Shown here: piece by piece, positions 23,564 through 34,700 of the stretch
How the letters are laid out: each line of letters opens with the position of its first letter
Numbering within the stretch: the first letter of the stretch is position 1
Source: Amphibacillus xylanus NBRC 15112
GTDB lineage: Bacteria > Bacillota > Bacilli > Bacillales > Amphibacillaceae
Direction: 5' to 3'
Length of the DNA stretch: 64,000 nucleotides
Assembly: GCF_000307165.1 (NCBI RefSeq)
Contig: NC_018704.1
Span: 1,736,001-1,800,000 of the forward strand
Notes under the pieces: model-generated
Database searches by the model: none
What the model saw: only the letters and a program-made list of their open reading frames with translations
What the model was told of the DNA's origin: nothing
Program-made: the position numbers and the translations under genes

Positions 23564-24400
23564 GTGAAAGTAAAAAAAGTGATTAATAATAATATTGTCC
23601 AATCAATTGATAGCGCAAACAATGAAGTCATTGTCATGGGAAAAGGAATTGGCTTTCAAAAAAAGGTTAATGACCCGATTGACTTAGATGCAGTTGAAAA
23701 AATTTATACGAGTAATAAAAGCATAAGTACAAACAAATTGACTGAATTACTCGCAAATGTTGAACTAGAACATATTCAAATTGCTAATGAAATCATTAGT
23801 TTTGCAAAAGCGTCATTAGGAAAGAAGCTTAGTGATAATATTTATATCACTCTTACCGATCATATTGATAATGCGATCCAACGATACAAAACGGATTTAC
23901 CGATTAGAAATGCACTTTTATGGGAAATCAAACGATTTTATAACCATGAATTTTTAATTGGGAAAGAAGCACTTTCGATTATTCGTAATAAGTTGAATAT
24001 TGATTTACCAGAAGATGAAGCAGGCTTTATCGCGCTTCATATCGTCAATGCACAACTAGATAATTCGAAAATTAGTCAAGTGTCAGAAATGACGCAAATT
24101 ATTCAAAATATCCTTAATATCGTTAAGTACCATTATAAAATGGATTTGGATGAATATTCATTGAATTATGAACGGTTTATCACACATCTTAAGTTTTTTA
24201 TTCATCGATTATTTAGCGGTGTTGAACTTGAGAAGAATAAAGATGAAGGCTTTCTTTTCATGTTGAAGGAACGATATAAAGAAGAGTATACATGTGCACT
24301 AAAAATCCGCGATTATATTATTAAAGAATTTGATCGGGATTTAAAAGAAGATGAAATGATTTATCTAACGATTCATATTAGAAGAATCACAAATAATTAA
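23564..24400 (+). CDS. licT: BglG/LicT-family transcription antiterminator
   Basis: GTG 23564 is about 8 bases after GAGGAGA and gives 279 residues; an upstream ATG at 23537 overlaps the ribosome site. Residues 1-55 are the RNA-binding CAT domain (VKVKKVINNNIVQSIDSANNEVIVMGKGIGF, cut here into its parts only for naming), followed by two PRD domains with histidines near HIDNAIQ, ALHIVNAQ, FITHLKFFIHRL and LTIHIRR. Phosphorylation by the PTS at these histidines sets activity. It binds RAT sites before its own gene and before bglP, and the terminator lies directly after. Confidence 0.92.
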   Translation: MKVKKVINNNIVQSIDSANNEVIVMGKGIGFQKKVNDPIDLDAVEKIYTSNKSISTNKLTELLANVELEHIQIANEIISFAKASLGKKLSDNIYITLTDHIDNAIQRYKTDLPIRNALLWEIKRFYNHEFLIGKEALSIIRNKLNIDLPEDEAGFIALHIVNAQLDNSKISQVSEMTQIIQNILNIVKYHYKMDLDEYSLNYERFITHLKFFIHRLFSGVELEKNKDEGFLFMLKERYKEEYTCALKIRDYIIKEFDRDLKEDEMIYLTIHIRRITNN

Positions 24401-24413
24401 ATACCTTGAATAG

Positions 24414-24495
24414 GATTGTTACTGATTATGCAGGCTATACCTAAGTAATATACTGACTCAAAATGAGTCTAGTAATATTCACTTAGGTTTTTTTA
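24414..24495 (+). promoter_or_regulatory. LicT RAT site with overlapping terminator before bglP
   Basis: GGATTGTTACTGATTATGCA and the following GGCTATACC (24414-24442) match the LicT RAT consensus closely. The last bases overlap the left arm of a terminator, ACCTAAGT...ACTTAGG followed by TTTTTTT (24440-24495). Bound LicT would prevent the terminator from forming. Confidence 0.9.
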
Positions 24496-24522
24496 TTTTT
24501 TATTATTAGGAGGAGAATTAAC

Positions 24523-26397
24523 GTGAACTATTCAGATTTAGCAAAAACAATCATAGAAAACGTTGGTGGCGAAAAGAACATCGCTAATGTTGGACACTGT
24601 GCAACACGCTTACGTTTTAACTTAAAAAATAACGACAAACCAAATACGGAAAAATTAAAAGCAACACCGGGAATTATGGGAGTTGTATCAAAAGGTGGTC
24701 AATACCAAGTAATCATCGGTAGTGATGTTGGTAGAGTCCATAAAGAACTTACAAACCAAGCACCATCACTAAATCAAGGCAATAGCACTAAAGATGAAAA
24801 TGATGATCGTTCAGTTATTGCAAAAGTAATTGACACAATTACAGGTATCTTTACACCGATTTTACCAGCGATTACAGCTGCAGGTATGTTAAAAGCTGTA
24901 CTATCACTTTTAGTTGTCTTTAATTTAGTAAGTAATGAAAGTCAGTCATACCAAATTGTTAACTTTATGGCTGATGCTGCTTTCTACTTCTTACCTATTC
25001 TACTTGCTGTATCATCAGCGAAGAAATTTAATACAAACGCTTATTTAGCAATGATGGTTGGTGGAATTCTATTACACCCTAACTTCGTTGCAATGGTCAA
25101 TGGACTTGAAGGTACAGATGGCATTAGCTTCTTTGGATTACCAGTATCTCCAGTTGGTTACGCTTCATCGGTTATTCCAATTATCTTATCAGTATGGTTT
25201 ATGTCATTTGTAGAACCAATTGCTGATCGTGTATCACCTAAAGCAGTTAAATTCTTTACAAAGCCATTACTTACAATCGCAGTTGTTGGTACAGCAGCAC
25301 TTGTAGTAATCGGGCCTCTAGGACATTATATTAGTGATATTATTTCATCAGGTATTGTTGCATTAGAAACATTTAGCCCATGGTTAGTTCCGACTCTAAT
25401 CGGTGCGATTTCACCATTATTAGTAGCAACAGGTACACACTACGGTATCGTACCAATTGGTATTAATAACAGAATGGTTAACGGTTATGATACTGTTGTC
25501 TACCCTGGTATGTTAGCATCTAACGTTGGACAAGGTGCTGCTGCTTTAGCGGTATCAATTAAGAGTAAAGATTCTACAATTAAACAACTTGCTTCATCTG
25601 CAGGTTTAACAGCGATTTTCGGTATTACTGAGCCAGCATTATACGGTATTAACTTACGTTTTAAAACACCACTTTATGCTGCAATGGTTGGTGGCGGTTT
25701 AGGTGGACTAGTAATGGGTATCTTTAAAGTTAAGAACTTCTCAGGTGGTTCACCAGGTTTACTAACATTACCAAGTTATATCGGTGATGACACATTACAA
25801 CACTTAATCTTTGCTATTATTGGTGCGGCAGTTGCGATTGTGATTGCATTCGTTATCTCTTATATTTTATACAAAGATCCTGAAACACAAGACACGCCAA
25901 ACCAAGAAGATGATCAATTATCAAATACTCAAGCGTCTGGTACTGAAGAAGTAATCGTATCACCTATTAAAGGTAAGGCAGTTTCACTTTCTCAAGTAGA
26001 AGATGGAATGTTCTCAGATGAGATTTTAGGTAAAGGTATTGCTATTCAACCAGCAGAAGGTAAAGTTTATTCACCAATTGCAGGTACTGTTACAGCAATT
26101 TTTGATTCAAAACATGCTGTTGGATTAACAAGCGAAAATGGTATGGAGCTATTAATCCACGTAGGAATTGACACTGTTCAATTAAAAGGTGAAGGCTTCG
26201 AATATGCTATTAAAAAAGATCAAAAAGTTAATGTTGGAGATGAATTAATTACATTTGACTTAGATTTTATTGCAGATAAAGGGTATAAGACAATTACACC
26301 AGTTGTAATTACTAATACTCCTGATTACGGGGATATTATTACAGTAACTGACAAAACAGTTGCAGTCGGTGATAAAGTCATTAAAGCAATTCGCTAA
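24523..26397 (+). CDS. bglP: PTS beta-glucoside transporter, EIIBCA
   Basis: The start is GTG 24523 behind AGGAGGAG. The 624-residue protein has the order B-C-A: EIIB (residues 1-80) with the phosphocysteine in NVGHCATRLRFNL; EIIC (about 100-450) with about ten membrane segments and GITEPALYG; EIIA (about 485-620) with the phosphohistidine in LLIHVGIDTVQLKGEGF. It imports and phosphorylates beta-glucosides such as cellobiose, salicin or arbutin. The RAT/terminator upstream puts it under LicT control. Confidence 0.93.
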   Translation: MNYSDLAKTIIENVGGEKNIANVGHCATRLRFNLKNNDKPNTEKLKATPGIMGVVSKGGQYQVIIGSDVGRVHKELTNQAPSLNQGNSTKDENDDRSVIAKVIDTITGIFTPILPAITAAGMLKAVLSLLVVFNLVSNESQSYQIVNFMADAAFYFLPILLAVSSAKKFNTNAYLAMMVGGILLHPNFVAMVNGLEGTDGISFFGLPVSPVGYASSVIPIILSVWFMSFVEPIADRVSPKAVKFFTKPLLTIAVVGTAALVVIGPLGHYISDIISSGIVALETFSPWLVPTLIGAISPLLVATGTHYGIVPIGINNRMVNGYDTVVYPGMLASNVGQGAAALAVSIKSKDSTIKQLASSAGLTAIFGITEPALYGINLRFKTPLYAAMVGGGLGGLVMGIFKVKNFSGGSPGLLTLPSYIGDDTLQHLIFAIIGAAVAIVIAFVISYILYKDPETQDTPNQEDDQLSNTQASGTEEVIVSPIKGKAVSLSQVEDGMFSDEILGKGIAIQPAEGKVYSPIAGTVTAIFDSKHAVGLTSENGMELLIHVGIDTVQLKGEGFEYAIKKDQKVNVGDELITFDLDFIADKGYKTITPVVITNTPDYGDIITVTDKTVAVGDKVIKAIR

Positions 26398-27912
<1,515 letters not shown>

Positions 27913-27924
27913 TTTATATTTAGC

Positions 27925-27969
27925 AGTGGCAATCAGGCAATCAAAATATTGCTTGATTGCCACTTTTTT
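27925..27969. terminator. Terminator after the beta-glucoside operon
   Basis: AGTGGCAATCA...TTGATTGCCACT stem followed by TTTTTT; it also separates the convergent sigma-factor gene. Confidence 0.8.
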
Positions 27970-27976
27970 GAATTAC

Positions 27977-28456
27977 TTAGAGTAACTTTTTAATTTTTGC
28001 AGTTGCTCTTCTCTTCCAGTTGCGAACAGCATCTGGCTTTACCTGATGCTCTTTAGCAATTTCAACTAAGGTTTTACCTTGAAAAATCTCTCCTTCAAGC
28101 CATAACCATTCCCGTTCAGTTAGAACCTGCCTAACTTGTTGAAAAAATACATGATCATCATCATAGCGTTGTTCCACGTAAACCACTAATTGCCGCTGCT
28201 CTTGCTGAAGCTTCTTTTTCAGTTCACTTAATCGGTTTTCTTTCCGAAAAAGATCGATTAAACGATATTTCATTTTCGAATAAGCGAATGTTGAAAACTT
28301 CATCACACCCCCTTCATATTGTTTTGATGCTTGCCAAAGTGCTATTGCAAGCTCCTGATAATACTCTTTTTCAGGATCCTTCACCCCATACTTATTTAAT
28401 AAATGGTAAATCATTGGTTCATACTCTCGCAACAACAAATTAAAATTTTCAAACAT
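27977..28456 (-). CDS. Small sigma-70-type factor
   Basis: ATG 28456 has AGGAG 8 bases upstream; a longer frame to 28537 has no such site. The 159-residue protein has region 2 (YEPMIYHLLNKYG, YYQELAIALWQASKQYEGG, MKFSTFAYSKMKYRLIDLFRKENR) and region 4 with a helix-turn-helix (GKTLVEIAKEHQVKPDAVRNWKRRATAKIKKL) but no region 1 or 3. It resembles ComX/SigH-like or other small alternative sigma factors. The target promoters are unknown. It is a single-gene unit. Confidence 0.8.
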   Translation of the reverse strand: MFENFNLLLREYEPMIYHLLNKYGVKDPEKEYYQELAIALWQASKQYEGGVMKFSTFAYSKMKYRLIDLFRKENRLSELKKKLQQEQRQLVVYVEQRYDDDHVFFQQVRQVLTEREWLWLEGEIFQGKTLVEIAKEHQVKPDAVRNWKRRATAKIKKLL

Positions 28457-28711
28457 CACACTGCTCCTAAAAGCAGGCGCCTGACTCATTATTCCGCGGT
28501 ACCTATAGAATAACGACAGATTTTGAAAATCGCACACGCAGAAATTCTGAAAAAGTTTACTTTTTTAGCTATTGATCTAAGTTTTTCATCAGAGAATCTT
28601 GTTTATCTTTTTGGTTTTTTTAGTCGTTATCGTCGATAGATGTAAAGTTCTCGACTTATTATGCCATGTATAAAACGAGTCCTTGAGCTGATGTAACCAA
28701 TCCCACTAAAA

Positions 28712-28738
28712 AACCACCCTACTTTGAGTAGGATGGTT
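28712..28738 (-). terminator. Terminator after the first GH10 xylanase gene
   Basis: AACCATCCTACT / AGTAGGGTGGTT on the minus strand, followed by TTTTTTAG. Confidence 0.8.
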
Positions 28739-28747
28739 AATTTATTG

Positions 28748-31546
28748 TTATTGCTGACGCTTTTTATTATAAAGCGTCAATCCGCCAGCTGCTAAAACGA
28801 CTGCTAATACTGCAATTGCAACATATAAAGCTGTCAGATCACTCGCTGAATCATCAATTGGTGTCAATTCACTTTGATCGATAGAGCTTGCTAACTTCAA
28901 GTTACCAAATACTGATGGATCCTGATAGCCAACACCACTTTGATCATTCCAAGCAGCGACACTTTCTCTTGAACCATTAACTGCATCGTTAATTTGAATA
29001 TCAAAACCAATTTCTAAATCAGCCCCAGGTGTAATCGTTTTGAATGGAATCTTCATCTCAACAAGATAGTTTGTACCATCAATCGCTGTTGCCGACTCGA
29101 AACCTTCACTTGCTTCGCCTGGATTAAATGACGTTTCGTTATCAAAATTCACACGATACTGCGCGTCACCTTGCTGGTAGAATGTCGATTTTTGATTACT
29201 TTCTTCAATAAATACCTCAACTGAATCTTGTTCATGAGCTTCAGCAGCTGATTTATCAAGTTCCGAATCATTAACTTGGACTAATACGTAAAGATTCTCA
29301 TTATCCCATAATACTCTTGCTTCACCACTTGCACCATGCCATGCACCTTGATAACGATCAATTGATAAAATAGGTGCTTCTCCCCAAATCTTATCAATTT
29401 CCCCATCAATTTCTGGCGTTCCAAACGCTGCTTTTGCAGTTAGCGCATTTGTTTCAACTGCTTCAAAATCGGCCAAAAATTGATCAGGGTTAATGATCGC
29501 ATAGTAAGCTGGCTTTGCCTGTAGATTTCGATCAAACAATAGTGGGCTCTGATCTGAACGCCAACTTGAGCCATCGTCTAATCCCCAAAAAGTAATTCTA
29601 GATATATGTTCATGATTTTCGCGGTAAATTTGGAATAGCCGTGCATAAAGATATGCTTGCTGATTCATCTCTTCTTCAGTTTGTACTCCATCATTTCCCG
29701 CAGTAATATCGAGTTCTGTTACACCAACCTCAACACCTAATGATGCAAATTTTTCAAGTGATAGGCGAACATTTTCTGGATTTGTATTTAAGTTATAATG
29801 TCCTTGCATACCAATGCCATCAATTAATAGTTCACCATCATTTTCTTCAGCGTACCGCTCATTAATTTCTTTTACCATTTGATAAATGGCTTCTGCTTTT
29901 TGTTGGTTATCATCATTATAATCGTTATAATATAGTTTGATATCCCAACCATTTTCATCAATCACTTCTTTGGCAATTCTAAATGACTCCTCTATATAAT
30001 CAGGACCAATCGCTTGAAGCCAACCAGATTGACGCAACGAACCTTGCCAATCTTCTGGATTTGGTGGGTTATCATTCATCGCTTCATTAACAACATCCCA
30101 TGAAATAACTCTTTCGCCAAAATGCTCAACAGTCGTTTCAATATGTGTTCTTAAATTAACAAGTGCATCTTCTCTCGATAATGGATTGCCATTATTATCT
30201 GCCCAAAGCCATTCAGGTGACTGTTGGTGCCACACAAGCACATGACCGTGTACAGCAAGTCCCTGATCTTCAGCCATTTGAATCAACATGTCCTCTGCAT
30301 TGAAATCAAAGTGACCATTATTATATGCTGAGTCAGGTTTCATCGCATTTTCAGCTGTTACTAAATTATGATGACCAGTTAGTAGAGCTAAACGATCACC
30401 ATCAAAATCAGAAGTAGACACTGCATTACCAATTAAGAAATAATCTTGATAAACCTCTTTAATAGGGACTAGGTTTTGTTCAATTTCGAGTTTCTCAACA
30501 TTAGTCTTAACTAAACTAATATCATCAATATAATATGAAGCCTCAGGATTAGCACTCTCGATATAAAGTGTAACGTACTCATCACCTACACTACTGTATC
30601 GAAACGTGCCCTCTAGCTCTACCCAACCATCACTAGCCGAGACTGTTTTCGATTGAATATTCATGTAAGAGGCCCCGTAATCCCCACTACCAACCTGCGT
30701 CGATAAAGTAATTTCCGCACTGCTAGGCTCAAGCAATTTCACCCATGCAGATAAATGATACTCACTGCCCTTTTCAATAAAGTTTTCAATTCGAAGTGAC
30801 GGCCCATTCCAATTCTGCTCTCGATTCTCTACTTTAAGTGCCATTGAGCCACCTACTGTATTATTCACTTCATCAGTGATTGTTAATTTTTCCACACCAC
30901 CTCTTGGCTCAAAACCACTCAACTCACCGTTTTCAAATGTGATTGTTTCAAATAATTGAATCGGCCCTCGTTCAGTATCGTTCTGATCACTAGAGTCTTC
31001 ATGTAATTCTTTAATTAAAACCTCAGTAATATAAAAAGGTACCTTAGCGCCAGCTTCATTTGTCTGAATCCTAAGGATATTATCAGTAGAAAAATCAGCA
31101 GTAAATCGCGTTGATAAACTAAAAGCTTTACCAGCTTCAAGTGCTAAATTTTTGATCCAAGTATAACTGTCAACTAATGAGATTACGACCTCTGCACCAT
31201 TTGGCACCTCTTCATCACTATCAACATAACCTTCAACTTGAACAGAATATGTACGCCCATCCTTAAGCCCTAAAGATAAAAATGGAAGATCAGCCCCATC
31301 ATAATCATTCATTCGTCGATATACATGCAATGCATGACCATTATCAGTAAAATCAACATCAGATACATAAGCTAATGATGCTCCACCAGATTGAATAAAG
31401 AGCATATCATCCTCATCAAATGTTTCATGGAAAATAACAGTTTCTTCATCAGCATTAACAACGATTAATGGTGATACTAAGTTTGATGGAAAGATTAATA
31501 ATATAATTAGCATCAACACAATTCTTCGCTTCAACTTATTTATCAT
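28748..31546 (-). CDS. Membrane-anchored GH10 endo-xylanase with CBM22- and CBM9-like modules
   Basis: The 932-residue protein has a signal peptide (1-32), two CBM22-like beta-sandwich modules (about 36-180 and 195-345), a GH10 barrel (about 355-690) and a CBM9-like module (about 700-890). The acid/base Glu is in WDVVNEAMND (near 487) and the nucleophile in GVTELDITAG (near 611). The C-terminus is one membrane segment with a KKRQQ tail but no LPxT motif, so it should stay in the membrane facing out. It cuts the xylan backbone. The neighbour at 31762-35958 has the same core with an added wall-sorting signal. Confidence 0.92.
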   Translation of the reverse strand: MINKLKRRIVLMLIILLIFPSNLVSPLIVVNADEETVIFHETFDEDDMLFIQSGGASLAYVSDVDFTDNGHALHVYRRMNDYDGADLPFLSLGLKDGRTYSVQVEGYVDSDEEVPNGAEVVISLVDSYTWIKNLALEAGKAFSLSTRFTADFSTDNILRIQTNEAGAKVPFYITEVLIKELHEDSSDQNDTERGPIQLFETITFENGELSGFEPRGGVEKLTITDEVNNTVGGSMALKVENREQNWNGPSLRIENFIEKGSEYHLSAWVKLLEPSSAEITLSTQVGSGDYGASYMNIQSKTVSASDGWVELEGTFRYSSVGDEYVTLYIESANPEASYYIDDISLVKTNVEKLEIEQNLVPIKEVYQDYFLIGNAVSTSDFDGDRLALLTGHHNLVTAENAMKPDSAYNNGHFDFNAEDMLIQMAEDQGLAVHGHVLVWHQQSPEWLWADNNGNPLSREDALVNLRTHIETTVEHFGERVISWDVVNEAMNDNPPNPEDWQGSLRQSGWLQAIGPDYIEESFRIAKEVIDENGWDIKLYYNDYNDDNQQKAEAIYQMVKEINERYAEENDGELLIDGIGMQGHYNLNTNPENVRLSLEKFASLGVEVGVTELDITAGNDGVQTEEEMNQQAYLYARLFQIYRENHEHISRITFWGLDDGSSWRSDQSPLLFDRNLQAKPAYYAIINPDQFLADFEAVETNALTAKAAFGTPEIDGEIDKIWGEAPILSIDRYQGAWHGASGEARVLWDNENLYVLVQVNDSELDKSAAEAHEQDSVEVFIEESNQKSTFYQQGDAQYRVNFDNETSFNPGEASEGFESATAIDGTNYLVEMKIPFKTITPGADLEIGFDIQINDAVNGSRESVAAWNDQSGVGYQDPSVFGNLKLASSIDQSELTPIDDSASDLTALYVAIAVLAVVLAAGGLTLYNKKRQQ

Positions 31547-31569
31547 ACTTTCGCCCCTCCTGACGTCAT

Positions 31570-31583
31570 TGTAAACCCTTACA
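31570..31583 (-). promoter_or_regulatory. cre-like site before the first xylanase gene
   Basis: TGTAAACCCTTACA reads TGTAAGGGTTTACA on the other strand, one core base away from the CcpA consensus. It lies 24 bases before the xylanase start codon. Confidence 0.5.
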
Positions 31584-31718
31584 TTTCCATATAAAAATCT
31601 ACGAAAATTGTTGGATCTACCCTATATTTTATAGAAAATACTATTTTAAGTAAACAAGAAACCTATATATGTTATCCTAAAAACTATATCCCGACTCTTA
31701 AAAACTTCCAAAACAAAA

Positions 31719-31749
31719 ACTCACCCCACTCAATTTGAGTAGGGTGAGT
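31719..31749 (-). terminator. Terminator after the large GH10 xylanase gene
   Basis: ACTCACCCTACTCA / TGAGTGGGGTGAGT on the minus strand followed by TTTTTGTTTTG. Confidence 0.8.
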
Positions 31750-31761
31750 ATCATTTAACTA

Positions 31762-34700
31762 TTATGCATTTTTACGCTTGTAGCTATAAAGCGCTAATCC
31801 TGCACCTGCAATTAAGATCATCATTCCAATTAACATGTAATTGAATAGTGATGTAGCAGTAGATGGTAGAGCATCACCATCTTTATCAGATGAATCTGAA
31901 TCAGTATCCTTATCTGCATCTTCATCAGAATCTTCATCCGTGTCAGCATCAGGATCTTCTAAAACAGGACCTGAGTCATCATCAGACGGATCTGAATCTT
32001 CGTCATCTTGATCTGGAGTTGTGGTGTCGCCACCTTCTAATTCGTTAACACGATCCTCTAATTCTTGTAATCTTGCTAACAATTGATTAATTAGATCTTG
32101 AAGCGTTTGATTAGATGTACTTATTTCTTCTAATTTTGCTCTTAATTCATCAATTGTATTTTGTAATTCATCAGCATTACCTTCTAGGTTGTCAATACGA
32201 TCTGTTAAATCACGAATGACTTCCTCTAAATCTTCAATCACTTCATCAGCAGTGACTTCAAAGACACCGTATGTTGAGAAGCCTTGAACAGTAATACGAA
32301 CTACTTCATTTTCACGATCGATTACACCGCCAGTACGACGCTCCCATACCCCATCTTCATTTAGATAGAATACTGAAACCCAGTCGTAATCTCTATTGTA
32401 TGAAAGGACTAATTCAAACTCACCTTTAAAGTCTTCATATCCTTCTGGGTAAGTTAAGTCTACCTCCACAATCTCACCGGCTACATTCAGATCTTCTCCT
32501 GATTCAGATTTAGGATCTTCGATTGTTTCTGGATCTACAAAATTAACTTTAACTTTTGTTCCAGTTGGTAAATCGACAGGTGTCTTGATTGAAACTTCTT
32601 TATCACCTGATTTAACGATTACCTTTTGTTCAGGTTCGATTACGATCTCTTCATCTTCTTCGATGATAATTTCATTACCTGCAATTAACGTTAATTCACC
32701 GAACACAGATGGATCTGACCAACCCATACCGGAGTTATAATCACTCCAAATAGCAACACTATTTCGGCTACCATTAACAGCATCATTAATCTGAACATCA
32801 AAACCAATCACTTGACCAGAATCTAGTGTCGTTGTTTTGAATGGAATTCTCATTTCTACAAGATAATTTGTTCCATTAACGACAGTTCTTGATTCAAAGT
32901 CTTCGCTTACATCACCGTTAAAGGATTGCTCATTATCGAAGTTTACACGATACTGTGCATGCCCATCACCGTATGATGCAGCTTTTGTATTTTGTTCATC
33001 AATAAATACTTCTACTGAATCTTGTTCATGAGCATCTGATGCTGATTTATCAAGTCCATTATCATTAACTTCAACTAACACGTAAAGGTTTTCATTATCC
33101 CACAATACTCTTGCTTCTCCTGTAGCACCATTATGAGCCGTTTGGAATCGATTAATAGGAAGTGCTGGTGCTTCATTCCAAATATCATCGATTTCTCCAT
33201 CAATTACTGGTGTTCCAAAGGCTGCGTTTCCTTGTCTTGCTATCACTACACCTGGATCTTCGTTTTCAGCTAGATACTTTTCAGGATCAGCTACAGCAAA
33301 ATAAGCTGTCTTCGCTTGCAAATTACGGTCAAATAATAATGGGTTAGTTGCACTTCTCCAACTATGGCCATCACTTAAGCCCCAGAAAGTGACTCGAGAA
33401 ATATGATCTGAATGTTCTTTATATAGATCAAATAGTTGAGCATAGAAGTATGCTTGCTCTAAATTTTCTCTTTCAGTTAATGTTGTACTTTCAGAAGCCC
33501 CAACATCTAATTCGGTGACACCAATTTCTATCTCTAAATCAATAAATCTTTCTAAAGATTCTCTAACATTTTCAACATTCACTGTTGTAGTATAGTGAGC
33601 CTGCATACCAACACCTGATATTAATTTACGTGAATCTTCAGGGAAGTCTTCAGCATACTGCTCATTAATATCCTTAATCATATGATACATTGTTCTAGCT
33701 TTTCCTTGATCATGATCATTATAGTCATTATAGTATAGAACCATATCATGACGGCCTAACTCATCAGCAACTTTACGTGCATGTTTGAAGGCCTCATAGA
33801 TATAGTCATCACCAACTGAATGGAGCCAACCTACATCAGGAGTGGAACGTAATTTAGATTGCCAATCTTCTGGATTACTCCAATCTCTTGTTTCTAATGC
33901 CTCATTTACAACGTCCCAACTAATTATGGAATTACCAGCAACTCTATGAGCATCAGTCATAACTTTTTCAATATGTTCTTGCATGTTTGCTAAGGCTTGT
34001 TCTCGACTTGCAATTGGCTCATAAATTCGATTACCTTCTACATCTTTTCTACCTGTATCAGTGCCCCAAAGTAATCCTGGAGATTGTGAGTGCCAAATTA
34101 GTACATGACCATGAACTAATAATCCATTTTCTTTAGCATTGTTAAGGAATTGAGTTTGATTAGAATTAGTATATTCTAAATCCACTACAAAATCATCGTC
34201 ATTTATAATTTCATTATAGAAAGAATCTGGTTTCATGACATTTTCTGCCGTCACCAAATTATGGTGATGTCTTAATAATTCACCTGTTCTCCCATTGAAA
34301 TGAAAGTTTTCTGCAGCATTTCCAATATAGAAATAATCTTCATATATCTCCTTTAAAGGTGTTAAGTCCTTTTGCACATCATTGTCTTTGAAAATTACTT
34401 CTGCTTTAAAATCATCAATATAATAGGAGACTCCAGATGTTGAATCTGGATTGTACTCTTCTTCTACATAGAAATACACTTCATCAACATTATTTGGTAC
34501 ATAATACTCACCTTCAAGTAATACCCATTCATCAGATGTAACCATTTGACGATCAGCGACAGTAGGGTAAGTAGATTCATCTTGTGCGGCTGATACATGT
34601 AATCCTGTACTCGGCTCACCTTCTGCCAATTTCACCCACACGCTTATTTTATAGTCATAACCCGCATACAATTTATTTAAGGCGTCTATTTTAGCTGCGT